From the NCBI RefSeq assembly GCF_036898465.1, contig NZ_JARUMJ010000001.1:7316001-7380000 (forward strand): 64,000 bases of DNA. The letters run 5' to 3'. This stretch comes from Streptomyces sp. B21-105. Lineage in GTDB: Bacteria; Actinomycetota; Actinomycetes; Streptomycetales; Streptomycetaceae. The notes below the pieces were generated by a model. The model searched no databases and was not told the origin of the DNA. It saw only the letters and a program-made list of their open reading frames with translations. The position numbers were made by a program, and so were the translations under genes. Positions 50,565 through 61,407 of this stretch are shown piece by piece. Position 1 is the first letter of the stretch, and each line of letters starts with the position of its first letter.

Positions 50565-53383
50565 GAGCGTTCGGCGGGCTTGGTCGGGGTCTGGGCGGCG
50601 CCCGCGGCGGTGACCGGCGGGCCGGGTGCCTCCTCGGCGGTCGCCTCCTGCGGGTCGGACGGCGGCTCGTCGGCGTCGGCGTGGGCCCGCAGCGTGCCGC
50701 TCTGGAATCCGGCGAGGGAAGAGGCGGCGCGCTCCGCCGTGAAGTCGTCCAGGACACCGTCGTCCTCGACGGCTCCGGCGGACGAGGCGTCCTCGCGCAG
50801 TTCGCAGGCGAGGCTGGTCTGCGGGACCCGGCGCGGCAGCGGAGTGAGACCGCCGGGACGGGAGCCGGCGCCCGCGGGCACACTCACCGCCCGCAAGGAC
50901 GACTCGTGCGCCGGGACGGAGGTGGCGCGGACCGGAAGGGGGGACGAGGTCCGGGGCGCGGGCCGGCCGTCGTCCCGGCGCAGGTGCCCGGCCCGGTCAG
51001 GGGCGTTACGGTCCCGGCTCCCGCCGTGGCCGTCACGCTCCAGCTCCCGTTCCCGTTCCCGCTCCGGGTTCTGGTCGCGGTCCCGGCCAGGAAGGGGGGC
51101 GGGAAGGGGAGCGGGGGACGTGTCCTCGTCGGGCCGGGGCCGGCCGTGCTCGTTCCCCCCGCCGGACACGCGCCGTGCCTCGCGGTCGTTGTGTGCATCC
51201 CCTTCGCGAGCGTCGTCCTGCACCTCCCGCGCCGGGTCCGGCGCGGCCTGTCCGGGGGACGGGCTGCCGGACGCTCCCTGCCTGGCACCGGCACGGGTGT
51301 GGACGCCGGCACCGGCACCGGCGTCCACACCTGTGCGGCCTTCTGCTCCGGGGCCGGCCTCCGTTCCGGTGGGGGCCTCCGCTCCGGCCGAGGGTCCGGC
51401 GGCATTCGCCGCGCCGGAGATCGTGGTGGCCGGGTCGTGCGCGTCGGGGGACTCGGGGACCACGACCTCGTGCGGCAGCAGCACGATCGCGGTGGTGCCG
51501 CCGTACGGCGAGGAGCGCAGGGTCACGCCTATGCCGTGCCGGGTCGCCAGCCGGGCGATCACGAACATGCCCAGCCGCAGGTCGTCGGCGAGCGCCACCA
51601 CGTCGAACTGGGGTGAGACCGCCAGTTGCGCGTTGAACGACGCGTAGTCCTCCTCGGACATGCCGAGGCCGCGGTCCTCGACCTCGATCGCCAGCCCCTT
51701 GGCCACCAGCGTGGCCCGCACCCCGACCGGAGCGGGCGCCGGCGAGTAGGAGGTCGCGTTGTCGATGAGCTCGGCGAGCAGATGGATCACGTCCGCCACG
51801 GCGGGCGGAGCGATGCACACCTCCTCCTCGGTGTGCACCTCCACCCGCTGGTACTCGGCGACCTCCCCGACGGCGCTGCGCAGGATGTCGATCAGCGCCA
51901 CCGGCTCCGACCAGCTGCGTCCGGGCCGACCGCCGCTGATGATGACGAGGTTCTCCTCATAGCGGCGCAACTGGCTCGCCGTGGAGTCCAGTTCGTACAG
52001 TCCGGCGAGGACGTCCGGGTCCTGGTGCCGGCGTTCCAGCGCGTCGAGCTTGCTGAGCTGGAGGTTGACCAGGTTCTGGCTCTGCCGGGCGATGCCGAGG
52101 ATGACCTTCTCGAAGCCCCGCCGGGTGTCGGCGAGTTCGACCGCGGTGAGCACGGCGGTGCGCTGCGCCGTGTTGAACGCCGCAGCCACCTGGCCGAGTT
52201 CGTCACCGCCGTAGTCCAGCGGCGGGGTCTCGGCGTCCACGTCGACGGTCTCCCCGCGGTCCAGCCGGGCCACCACGTCCGGGAGCCGCTCGTGCGCCAG
52301 ACCCAGCGTGGCCATGCGCAGTCCGCGCAGCCGCCGGGACAGCGACCGGGTGATTCGCCAGGACATGCCGACGCACAGCAGCAGGGCGACGAGACCGCCG
52401 GCGCTCAGCGAGGCGGCCGTGATGAGCAGTCCGCGCGATTTGTCCGCGCTGCGCTGCAGCAGGTCCGCGGTCTGCTGCCGGATCAGCTTCTCGTACTGGG
52501 TGGAGACGTCGATGAGGGCGGCGCGCCATTCCTTCTGCACGTCCGGCAGCGCGATGTCACCCTTCTTGCTCTGCCTGGCGCGGGCCGCGAGCACCTTGTC
52601 CTCGACGGCCTCCAGGGTCTGCCACTGGTAACTCGTCAGGATCTCTTCGGTCTGCGCCCTCGCGGGACCGGTCAGCGAGGGCACGATCTGGTCCTCCACG
52701 AGCCAGCGCCGGCTGTTGACCAACTGCGCGAACTCGGTCCACGCCTCGGCGTCCATCCGCCCCGAGGGCCCGGCCAGCGTCAGGTTCAGGTCCTCCTCGG
52801 AGACCAGCTCGGCCGCGTGCTCGAGGGCGATGAGCGGGCCGGCCTGCGAGGTGAGGTCGCCGTCGTCGACCTGGGACAGCTCCTGGAAGGCGTGGATCTG
52901 GACGTCGATGATCGAGGTGTACTGGTCCAGTGCCTGCGCGGCGGTGATGTCGACCGGGTCGTCCACCTGTCCACGGTAGTACTCGAGACTGCCCACGGAG
53001 GCGACGACCGAGTAAAGCCGGTCCCTGACGCGGGCCGGGGCCCGCTGGATGTCGTCGGCGCGGGCGACCAGTTTGGCGACCGCCGCGTCCGTCTTCCCGC
53101 GCTGCGCCTCCAGCGCGGCCCGGGAGCCGGCCGGCCCCGAGGCCAGCCACACGGCGGAAAGGCTGCGTTCCTGCTGCAGCGCGAGCGTCGCCTCGGTGCC
53201 CATGGCGCCGGTGGAGCGGCTCAGTTCGGTCTGCTCGCGCAGCCGCAGCCCCTCCGAGAACATCTGCGTCGTCGTCACGCCCCACATGGCGGCGAGGGTG
53301 ACGCTGGGCACCAGCGCGAGGAGGAACAGCGAGAGACGTATGGAGCCGAGACGGCGGCGCCGGGCACCTGTCCGTGGAGACAT
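50561..53383 (-). CDS. cvnA: Conservon sensor-kinase-like protein CvnA with nitrate/nitrite-sensing (NIT) domain
   Basis: 940-residue membrane protein. TM1 is about residues 15-35. The extracytoplasmic NIT-like helical domain (about 40-310) is rich in Arg/Glu helices such as LALQQERSLSAVWLASGPAG. TM2 is about 318-340 (LLITAASLSAGGLVALLLCVG), followed by HAMP. A dimerisation helix region (NLVNLQLSKLDALERRHQDP ... LYELDSTASQLRRYEENLVI) precedes a HATPase domain with ELIDNATSYSP and EVEDRGLGMSEEDYA. The last 260 residues are disordered Pro/Gly/Arg-rich. The His I expect in the LDH-type motif is Ser here (LDSTASQLRR). ATG 53383 has AGGA upstream. It starts 51 bases after the binding-protein gene. 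Confidence 0.92.
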   Translation of the reverse strand: MSPRTGARRRRLGSIRLSLFLLALVPSVTLAAMWGVTTTQMFSEGLRLREQTELSRSTGAMGTEATLALQQERSLSAVWLASGPAGSRAALEAQRGKTDAAVAKLVARADDIQRAPARVRDRLYSVVASVGSLEYYRGQVDDPVDITAAQALDQYTSIIDVQIHAFQELSQVDDGDLTSQAGPLIALEHAAELVSEEDLNLTLAGPSGRMDAEAWTEFAQLVNSRRWLVEDQIVPSLTGPARAQTEEILTSYQWQTLEAVEDKVLAARARQSKKGDIALPDVQKEWRAALIDVSTQYEKLIRQQTADLLQRSADKSRGLLITAASLSAGGLVALLLCVGMSWRITRSLSRRLRGLRMATLGLAHERLPDVVARLDRGETVDVDAETPPLDYGGDELGQVAAAFNTAQRTAVLTAVELADTRRGFEKVILGIARQSQNLVNLQLSKLDALERRHQDPDVLAGLYELDSTASQLRRYEENLVIISGGRPGRSWSEPVALIDILRSAVGEVAEYQRVEVHTEEEVCIAPPAVADVIHLLAELIDNATSYSPAPAPVGVRATLVAKGLAIEVEDRGLGMSEEDYASFNAQLAVSPQFDVVALADDLRLGMFVIARLATRHGIGVTLRSSPYGGTTAIVLLPHEVVVPESPDAHDPATTISGAANAAGPSAGAEAPTGTEAGPGAEGRTGVDAGAGAGVHTRAGARQGASGSPSPGQAAPDPAREVQDDAREGDAHNDREARRVSGGGNEHGRPRPDEDTSPAPLPAPLPGRDRDQNPERERERELERDGHGGSRDRNAPDRAGHLRRDDGRPAPRTSSPLPVRATSVPAHESSLRAVSVPAGAGSRPGGLTPLPRRVPQTSLACELREDASSAGAVEDDGVLDDFTAERAASSLAGFQSGTLRAHADADEPPSDPQEATAEEAPGPPVTAAGAAQTPTKPAERS

Positions 53384-53434
53384 AGTCGTCCTAGGGCGAT
53401 CAGCGGGAGGGGGGCGGTCGAAGACGGGTACGGG

Positions 53435-54460
53435 TCAGCGGGTTCCGGCGGCGGCCAGGCGGGCGACGTCCGAGACGTTGGTCTTCGTGACGAAGGCCGG
53501 TCCCGTCAGCACGGGCGCGACGCCGCCGCCGCTGACATTGCCGTTGGTCTTGTGGAGCCAGAGCGCGTCCACGGCCAGATATCCCTGCAGGTAGGGCTGT
53601 TGGTCCACCGCGAACTGCACGCGGCCTTCGCGGACCGCGGCCACCAGGTCCTTGTTGAGGTCGAACGTCGCGATCTCGGCCTTGCTGCCGGCCTTGTCGA
53701 CCGCCTGCACCGCGGTGAGCGCGAACTGCGCGCCGAGGGTGATGATCTCGTCGATGTCGGAGTCCTGCCTCAGCCGGGCCGTCAGCGCCGCGGTCATGGC
53801 GTCCGGGTCCGTTCCGTCGACGTAGAGCATCCGGGTCTCACCGTCGAAGGTCTTCTTCACGCCCGCGCAGCGCGCCTCCAGCGCGACGTTGCCCCGCTCG
53901 TGGATGACGCACAGGGCGTGTCTCACGCGCAGCGCGTCCAGCTTGTCGCCGACGGCGCGCCCCGCCACGCTCTCGTCCTGGCCGAAGTACTCCAGCAGCC
54001 CCAGCGAACGCCAGTCGTCGATACCGGAGTTGAGGCCGACGACGGGTATGCCGGCCGCCTTGGCCTCGGCCACCGGACTCCTCATGGCCTGCGGCTTGGC
54101 CAAGGTCACCGCGATGCCGTCGACGTGATCGTGGATCGCCTTCCGCACCAGTTCGGCCTGTTCGGCGGGGTCGGCGTCGCTGGCGTAGGTCAGATCGATG
54201 CCGTCCTTGTCGGCCGCTGCCTGGGCGCCCTTGCGCACCAGCTCCCAGAAGGCGTCCTTCTCGGCGCCGTGGGTGACCAGGGCGACCTTGATGCGGCCGC
54301 CCGTGCCGCCCGCCCCGTCCGCCGCCGCCGCGTCCGCGCCGGACGACGCGGCGCCGGTGCAGCCGGCGAGGAGGAGGCAGCAGGCCACGGCGAGGGCGGC
54401 CAGACGCAGGGATCCGCGGGGACACGGAACGGCGGGAACGGCGGGGACGGAAGTGTTCAT
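53435..54460 (-). CDS. Sugar-type periplasmic-binding lipoprotein (orphan, upstream of the conservon)
   Basis: 341-residue lipoprotein of the RbsB/LacI-like type 1 binding-protein family. Signal and lipobox CLLLAGC (Cys about residue 34). The type 1 fold is marked by KVALVTHGAEKDAFWELVRK (start of lobe 1), DGIAVTLAKPQAM, GIPVVGLNSGIDDW, LGLLEYFGQDESVAG, and in lobe 2 DIDEIITLGAQFALTAVQAV and IATFDLNKDLVAAV with AVDQQPYLQGYLA. No permease or ATPase gene is adjacent. The 51-base gap to cvnA on the same strand suggests it presents a ligand to the CvnA sensor rather than to a transporter. ATG 54460 has GAGG upstream. Confidence 0.9.
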   Translation of the reverse strand: MNTSVPAVPAVPCPRGSLRLAALAVACCLLLAGCTGAASSGADAAAADGAGGTGGRIKVALVTHGAEKDAFWELVRKGAQAAADKDGIDLTYASDADPAEQAELVRKAIHDHVDGIAVTLAKPQAMRSPVAEAKAAGIPVVGLNSGIDDWRSLGLLEYFGQDESVAGRAVGDKLDALRVRHALCVIHERGNVALEARCAGVKKTFDGETRMLYVDGTDPDAMTAALTARLRQDSDIDEIITLGAQFALTAVQAVDKAGSKAEIATFDLNKDLVAAVREGRVQFAVDQQPYLQGYLAVDALWLHKTNGNVSGGGVAPVLTGPAFVTKTNVSDVARLAAAGTR

Positions 54461-54805
54461 GGGGGGCTGCACCTCGCTGAGCGGCAGAGCAGGAGGACGG
54501 GGCGAGCAGCCGCCGGAACGCAGGGGTGTGGACCGGCGGAAGACATGCGTTGGCTCGGAGCCAACCGTGTGTGACCACTGGTAGTCAAGTGAGCACCCAC
54601 CAGGTGTGAAGAGACGCTGCCGCATTGTGATCCGGAACGCGGTGGGCGGGGGCGTTCGGGCGTAAGTCCGCAGGTGGGTTGACTGTTGGTCAATCCAGGC
54701 GGAATCCGTTCTCGTGCGCGGCCGTCCGGTCGCCCCGCACGTCACGCGCCCTCCGGCCGGCGTGCCGCCTTCCGCGCGGCGGGTCCCGCCGCCGCGCCCT
54801 CATGG

Positions 54806-54848
54806 CCGTCCGCCGGTCGCGGCCCGTCGGGCCGCGACCGGCGGACGG
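54806..54848. terminator. Perfect 20-base-pair hairpin
   Basis: Arms 54806-54825 and 54829-54848, loop GTC. One of three consecutive long perfect stems downstream of the DUF6114 gene. Confidence 0.75.
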
Positions 54849-55013
54849 GCCGTGACATCCGCGCCGCCCCGGTGCGGGATGTGTGGCTCCCGCCGCCCGG
54901 CTCCCGCCGCCCGGCGTCCGCCGCCCGGCGTCCGCCGCCCGGGCGTCCGGCGCGGGAGAGTCCGTGCCGGGTGCGGGGGAGGGACGCGGCCGCGGGACCG
55001 TGCCGACGTGGGT

Positions 55014-55045
55014 CCGTGTGACGTGGCCGAGGCCACGTCACACGG
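55014..55045. terminator. Perfect 15-base-pair hairpin
   Basis: Arms 55014-55028 and 55031-55045 (CCGTGTGACGTGGCC and its complement) with a two-base centre GA. Confidence 0.75.
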
Positions 55046-55061
55046 CGCCGTGGGTCCGGCG

Positions 55062-55103
55062 CCCGCCGGTCGTGCGCCCGGCGCCCGGCGCACGACCGGC
55101 GGG
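55062..55103. terminator. Perfect 17-base-pair hairpin nearest the DUF6114 stop
   Basis: Arms 55062-55078 and 55087-55103 with an eight-base loop, about 65 bases past the DUF6114 stop on the transcribed strand. It is the best candidate for that operon's terminator. Confidence 0.8.
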
Positions 55104-55167
55104 GCCGGAGGCGGCCTGCTGTGCGCAGGTCGTCCCGGCCCCGCCGGTGAGGTGAGGCGCGGCCTCG

Positions 55168-55629
55168 TCAGGCGGGCTTGCCCCCGTCGGGCAGCGGTCC
55201 GCTCTTGAGGAACGTCTCCGTCCTCGACGGCCCCTGGTCAGCCTCGCGCCGCTTGCGGCGGCTCACGCGAGGCTCCTGGTCCGGCAGCCAGCCGAAGGCC
55301 ACCGAGCTGCCCACGACGCCCAGCAGCAGGCCTACGACGAAGCCGCCGATGTTGGAGGTGAGCCAGGTGCCCAGGGAGAGCAGGATGGCGATGATCGAGT
55401 AGAACAGCCGCTGAGTCGGGTTGAACAGGATCAGCAGGCCGCAGAGCACCATCAGGGTCGGCAGGAGGTAACCCGCCAGACCCTGCATGCCGACGTGCAG
55501 GATGACCGGAAGCGGTGCCTTCATGGTCACCAGGATCTCGGCGCCGCCCAGGACGAGCATCAGGCCGCCCGCGAAGGGGCGTTGGCCTCTCCACCTGCGG
55601 AAGCGGTCCCGCCACTGGGTGAAGGTCAT
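55168..55629 (-). CDS. DUF6114 membrane protein
   Basis: 153-residue protein with about four hydrophobic segments (PFAGGLMLVLGGAEILVTM, GLAGYLLPTLMVLCGLLILF, FYSIIAILLSLGTWLTSNIG, GFVVGLLLGVVGSSVAFGW) and a basic cytoplasmic tail (PRVSRRKRREADQGPSR). The start ATG overlaps the stop of the DUF6230 gene (TAATG at 55631-55627), so the two are strictly coupled. The pair is conserved in Streptomyces; function unknown, possibly a small envelope complex. Confidence 0.9.
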   Translation of the reverse strand: MTFTQWRDRFRRWRGQRPFAGGLMLVLGGAEILVTMKAPLPVILHVGMQGLAGYLLPTLMVLCGLLILFNPTQRLFYSIIAILLSLGTWLTSNIGGFVVGLLLGVVGSSVAFGWLPDQEPRVSRRKRREADQGPSRTETFLKSGPLPDGGKPA

Positions 55630-56294
55630 TACTTGCAGCCCTCGCTGGAGAAGCTCATCTTCAGTCCGGGGAGCTTGAAGACGGCGGCGGTGGCCGCGTA
55701 GTTGTGCTGGTACAGGTTCTTGATGACGACCGTGTCGGCCTGCTGGCCGTAGACGCCCGCGGGACCCTGGATCGGGACCTTGTCGAAGGTGCTCGAGTCA
55801 CGGCCGATCTCGATGTTGGTCATCTCGGCGTCACCCGAGACCTCGTCGGAGTCGATGGCCAGGTTCTTCACACTCACCGGCGTGGAGCCTCCGCCGGCCC
55901 TGAGGACGAGCTGGATGCCGCCGAGGTCGACGCTCTGGCACATGTTGGTGATCTTGCCGCTCTTCACGACCGAGGTGATGACCAGGACCTGGCCACCGGT
56001 GTCACCCTGGTTGGGGCTGTTCTCGATCATGTTGTCGAGTGCGCCGAACTGCGCGAAACCCTCACCGTCGAGTCGGTCGGCGGTCACCACGAACGGCATC
56101 CCGGAGATCGCGAACTGCACACCCAGGGCTCCCTGAGCGGTGAGGACCGCGAGCCCCGCGGCGACGAAGGTGGCGGGCACCGCCATGACGGCGGCCCGGC
56201 GCAGCCGGATCCGGCCGCGTCTTTCTGCGGAACCGCTTTCGGGGTTCTCGGGGGTGTTGTCGGCGGACGAACTGACGTCCGGGGACGAGGCCAT
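55629..56294 (-). CDS. DUF6230 exported/membrane-anchored protein
   Basis: 221-residue protein. A cytoplasmic Ser/Glu/Asn-rich N-terminus is followed by a basic patch (RRGRIRLRRA) and a membrane segment (AAVMAVPATFVAAGLAVLTA). The extracytoplasmic domain of about 160 residues is beta-rich (FAISGMPFVVTADRLDGEGF, QVLVITSVVKSGKITNMCQS, VVIKNLYQHNYAATAAVFKL) with two Cys (NMCQS and the near-terminal EGCK) likely to form a disulfide. Start ATG 56294 has GGGAG five bases upstream; ATG 56306 is less likely. First gene of the DUF6230-DUF6114 operon. Possible promoter at 56436-56465. Confidence 0.9.
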   Translation of the reverse strand: MASSPDVSSSADNTPENPESGSAERRGRIRLRRAAVMAVPATFVAAGLAVLTAQGALGVQFAISGMPFVVTADRLDGEGFAQFGALDNMIENSPNQGDTGGQVLVITSVVKSGKITNMCQSVDLGGIQLVLRAGGGSTPVSVKNLAIDSDEVSGDAEMTNIEIGRDSSTFDKVPIQGPAGVYGQQADTVVIKNLYQHNYAATAAVFKLPGLKMSFSSEGCK

Positions 56295-56435
56295 GTCTGC
56301 TCCCATGCGCTAAGTCGTGCGGGTTGGGCTTCAGCGGCACGTTGTCCTGGCGCGGACAGCGGCTGCTGCGCACGCTCCCTCGCAACTCCCGGAAGCCGTA
56401 AGGGCTTTCTCGTTACGCAGCAGTAGCCTTCGAGG

Positions 56436-56465
56436 AAGTTACCGATGGTTACACCGGCGGGTCAA
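56436..56465 (-). promoter_or_regulatory. Candidate promoter of the DUF6230-DUF6114 operon
   Basis: On the minus strand TTGACC (56465-56460) and TAACTT (56441-56436) are separated by 18 bases, about 140 bases upstream of the DUF6230 start, in a locally AT-rich stretch. Confidence 0.35.
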
Positions 56466-56571
56466 GGGAGATGTGGAAAAAGAGTGTTCATTATGTGCCA
56501 TCCCTCGACCGGGCGGCTCGACGGGAGGCATTCACATGTATCTGCCGAGGCATCAACTTTGTTTCACTGTC

Positions 56572-57635
<1,064 letters not shown>

Positions 57636-57675
57636 CCCTCTGACGGGGACCACTGAACGCCGTGCGGCCCGAGTC

Positions 57676-58614
57676 TCAGCGCCGACGCAGGCGCACGGCC
57701 AGGGCGGCGCCGCCGGTGAGCAACAGCACCGTCGCGGCGCCGCCTGCCAGCATGGGTGCGGACGGCCCGGAGCTCCCGGTCTCCGAGGCCACCGGGGTGC
57801 TCTGTGGCGTCGCGGCCCTCTGCACGGGCGTGGCGCCGGAGGCGGCCGGCGCCGACGGGCCGGCGGAGACCGGGGTCGTCTTCGGCGTCGGGCTCGAGGA
57901 CGCCGTGCGCGTCGCCGGAGCGGCGGGCGCCTTCGTCGTGGGCCTGCTCTCCGCCTTCTCTTCCGTAACCGTTTGCGGGAACACGACGTCCGAGCACGAG
58001 TAGTACGTGTCGGGCGTGCTGCTGTTCTGCCAGATCGTGTACAGCACCTGACGACCTGTCCGGTCGGAGGGCAGCTTCGCCGTGAAACGGTATGCGCCGT
58101 TCGTCAGCGCCGGGTTCTTCACCTGGGCGAACGGACGCTCCGGCAGATCGGACCAGGTGAGCGGTTTCGACGGGTCGTACCCCGGCTTCGTCAGATACAG
58201 CTTGAACGTGCCCTCGTGCGCGATCGTCGAGGCGTACGTCATCCGCAGCGTGGCTCCCGGCTTCAGCCGCGTGGACGGCCAGTCGGCGCGGGCCAGGTCG
58301 AGCCCCCGGTAGGCGGCCAGACCGCCGCTGCACAACTGCCCGTCGGGGACGGTCTGCCGGTCACGGCCGTTCACGTCGGCCACGCGCAGGTTGTCCCAGG
58401 CGGCGAAGGAGGAGCCGCCTGCCCGGACGGCCGCCCGGCAGGCAGCCGAACCGGCGTCGGCGCCGCCCTCGGGTGAGCAGGCGTACGCCCGGCTGACCGG
58501 GTCGGTCGGCGCGCCGTGCGCCTGGGCGGGTCCGGCGGCCCACAGGCCCAGCAGGAAGGGCCCTGCGACGGCGGTGGCCAGCGCTGCGGAGCGGTGTGCG
58601 GTCGTGCGGGGCAT
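57676..58614 (-). CDS. Lytic polysaccharide monooxygenase (AA10) with C-terminal membrane anchor
   Basis: 312-residue copper enzyme that oxidatively cleaves chitin or cellulose. The signal peptide ends at AQA so that the mature protein begins with His33 (HGAPTDPVSR), the first copper-brace His; the second is His133 in YASTIAHEG. Cys residues in YACSPEGG, ACRAA, QLCSGG and YSCSDV are available for disulfides. A Thr/Ser/Pro-rich linker (about 225-275) is followed by a C-terminal hydrophobic helix (MLAGGAATVLLLTGGAALAV) and RLRRR, so the enzyme is probably retained at the membrane, unlike most secreted AA10 proteins. No LAxTG sortase motif was found. Start ATG 58614. Divergent from the S8 protease gene. 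Confidence 0.92.
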   Translation of the reverse strand: MPRTTAHRSAALATAVAGPFLLGLWAAGPAQAHGAPTDPVSRAYACSPEGGADAGSAACRAAVRAGGSSFAAWDNLRVADVNGRDRQTVPDGQLCSGGLAAYRGLDLARADWPSTRLKPGATLRMTYASTIAHEGTFKLYLTKPGYDPSKPLTWSDLPERPFAQVKNPALTNGAYRFTAKLPSDRTGRQVLYTIWQNSSTPDTYYSCSDVVFPQTVTEEKAESRPTTKAPAAPATRTASSSPTPKTTPVSAGPSAPAASGATPVQRAATPQSTPVASETGSSGPSAPMLAGGAATVLLLTGGAALAVRLRRR

Positions 58615-58995
58615 CGGGGACGTCTCCTCGGCCGGCGCGGGAACGGTCTCCCGTCAGTACGGGAACGCGACCGCCGGCGTTCAACCCGCCCGCGCACGAC
58701 ACCTTTGGCCTGTACCACCACGCCAAATCGGTCGATCACCGCCGATCGTGCGCGCCGTGGGGGAGCGGCCGGCCGGGTCGAGGGTTTCCCCTGTATCCGC
58801 ATGACTGTTCCTTTGCCTATCGTTCGTTCACAGCCGAACTACAGGTAACCCCGAGCGGATCGGCTTCCCGCGCCCGGCCGGCCTTCTGCGCTGCTCTTCG
58901 AACCACCCCCGCCGATTCACCCCCGCCGCTTCGACGACGAAGCGAATCGACCGCCGCTCCGCCCTGCCCGGGGCCGGCCACCGAAAGGCACGCTC

Positions 58996-60810
<1,815 letters not shown>

Positions 60811-60847
60811 GCACGACTCCCGCGGTCGCCGTGGGCGGCGAACGGGC

Positions 60848-60888
60848 GGGCGGGCCGGCCGGTGTGAGAGGCACCGGCCGGCCCGCCC
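60848..60888 (+). terminator. Strong intrinsic terminator of the S8 protease gene
   Basis: Perfect 17-base-pair stem (60848-60864 with 60872-60888), loop TGAGAGG, followed by the T-rich tail TGCTTTCTGTCT. It is 38 bases past the stop and is one of the few hairpins here with a T run. Confidence 0.9.
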
Positions 60889-61354
60889 TGCTTTCTGTCT
60901 CCGCGGAGCCTTGTCGTTCCGCGGAGCTTTCTGTTGCCGTGGCGCCCCTTGTTCCCGTACGTGTTTCCGCTCCGCAACCGTTTCCCGGCGTGCTCCGTTC
61001 CCGCAACCGTTTCCCGGACGTTGCCGGGCGCGGATGCGCGCCCGATGACGCGGGTACGCCTTCCGCGGCGGTCTGCTCGCACGGAGATCTGCTCGCACGG
61101 CGGTCCACCCGAGGGCGGTGACACGTGTCGCCTCCCCGGCGCTCACCTGGCCTGACACCGTGAAACAGTGTCAGAAACCGCGCACCCCGTCTTTTTTGAT
61201 CGACTTCACGGTTGTGCCTCAGATGCCTCCGTTGTGGCAGGCTGTCATCTGAAAGACCTGTTGCCATGGGGCAAGTAGGGGGCGCGCAGGGGGAGTCGAC
61301 GGCGCGCGCCTGTCCTGCCGACTCACTCAGAGGGTGAGCTATGGTGTACACGGG
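60889..61354. other. Intergenic region upstream of cprB
   Basis: 466 bases without a gene. CGCAACCGTTTCCCGG occurs twice (60976 and 61003 areas). From 61150 the sequence becomes AT-richer (GTCTTTTTTGATCGAC at 61187-61202; TTGATC at 61196 with TCAGAT at 61219) and probably contains the cprB promoter and leader. Confidence 0.5.
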
Positions 61355-61385
61355 GTAAGAAAAAACGGCATGACCCGTTCTTTAC
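61355..61385. promoter_or_regulatory. ARE-like imperfect palindrome upstream of cprB
   Basis: GTAAGAAAAAACGG (61355-61368) faces CCGTTCTTTAC (61375-61385) across a six-base centre. It lies 23 bases before the cprB ATG. Size, A/T-rich flanks and an inner CGG/CCG resemble autoregulatory elements bound by gamma-butyrolactone receptors, suggesting autorepression. Confidence 0.5.
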
Positions 61386-61407
61386 AAGCCCGGGAGAGTA
61401 CCAGTCG

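Larger units (their letters stand above)
54461..55167. other. Gene-free region carrying a hairpin array
   Basis: 707 bases between the binding-protein gene and DUF6114 gene. The part near 54461-54690 is moderately AT-rich (TTGACTGTTGGTCAATC at 54678-54694) and probably holds the promoter for the binding protein and conservon. From 54700 to 55110 it contains three long perfect stems and GCCGCCCGGCGTCC tandem repeats (54888-54948). No credible gene. Confidence 0.7.

Noticed and set aside
51626..54574. A 982-codon open frame on the + strand across cvnA and the binding-protein gene
   Set aside because: It is antisense to two genes with clear domains; its composition (His/Gly/Arg/Val-rich) is that of a high-GC shadow frame, with no ribosome-binding site.
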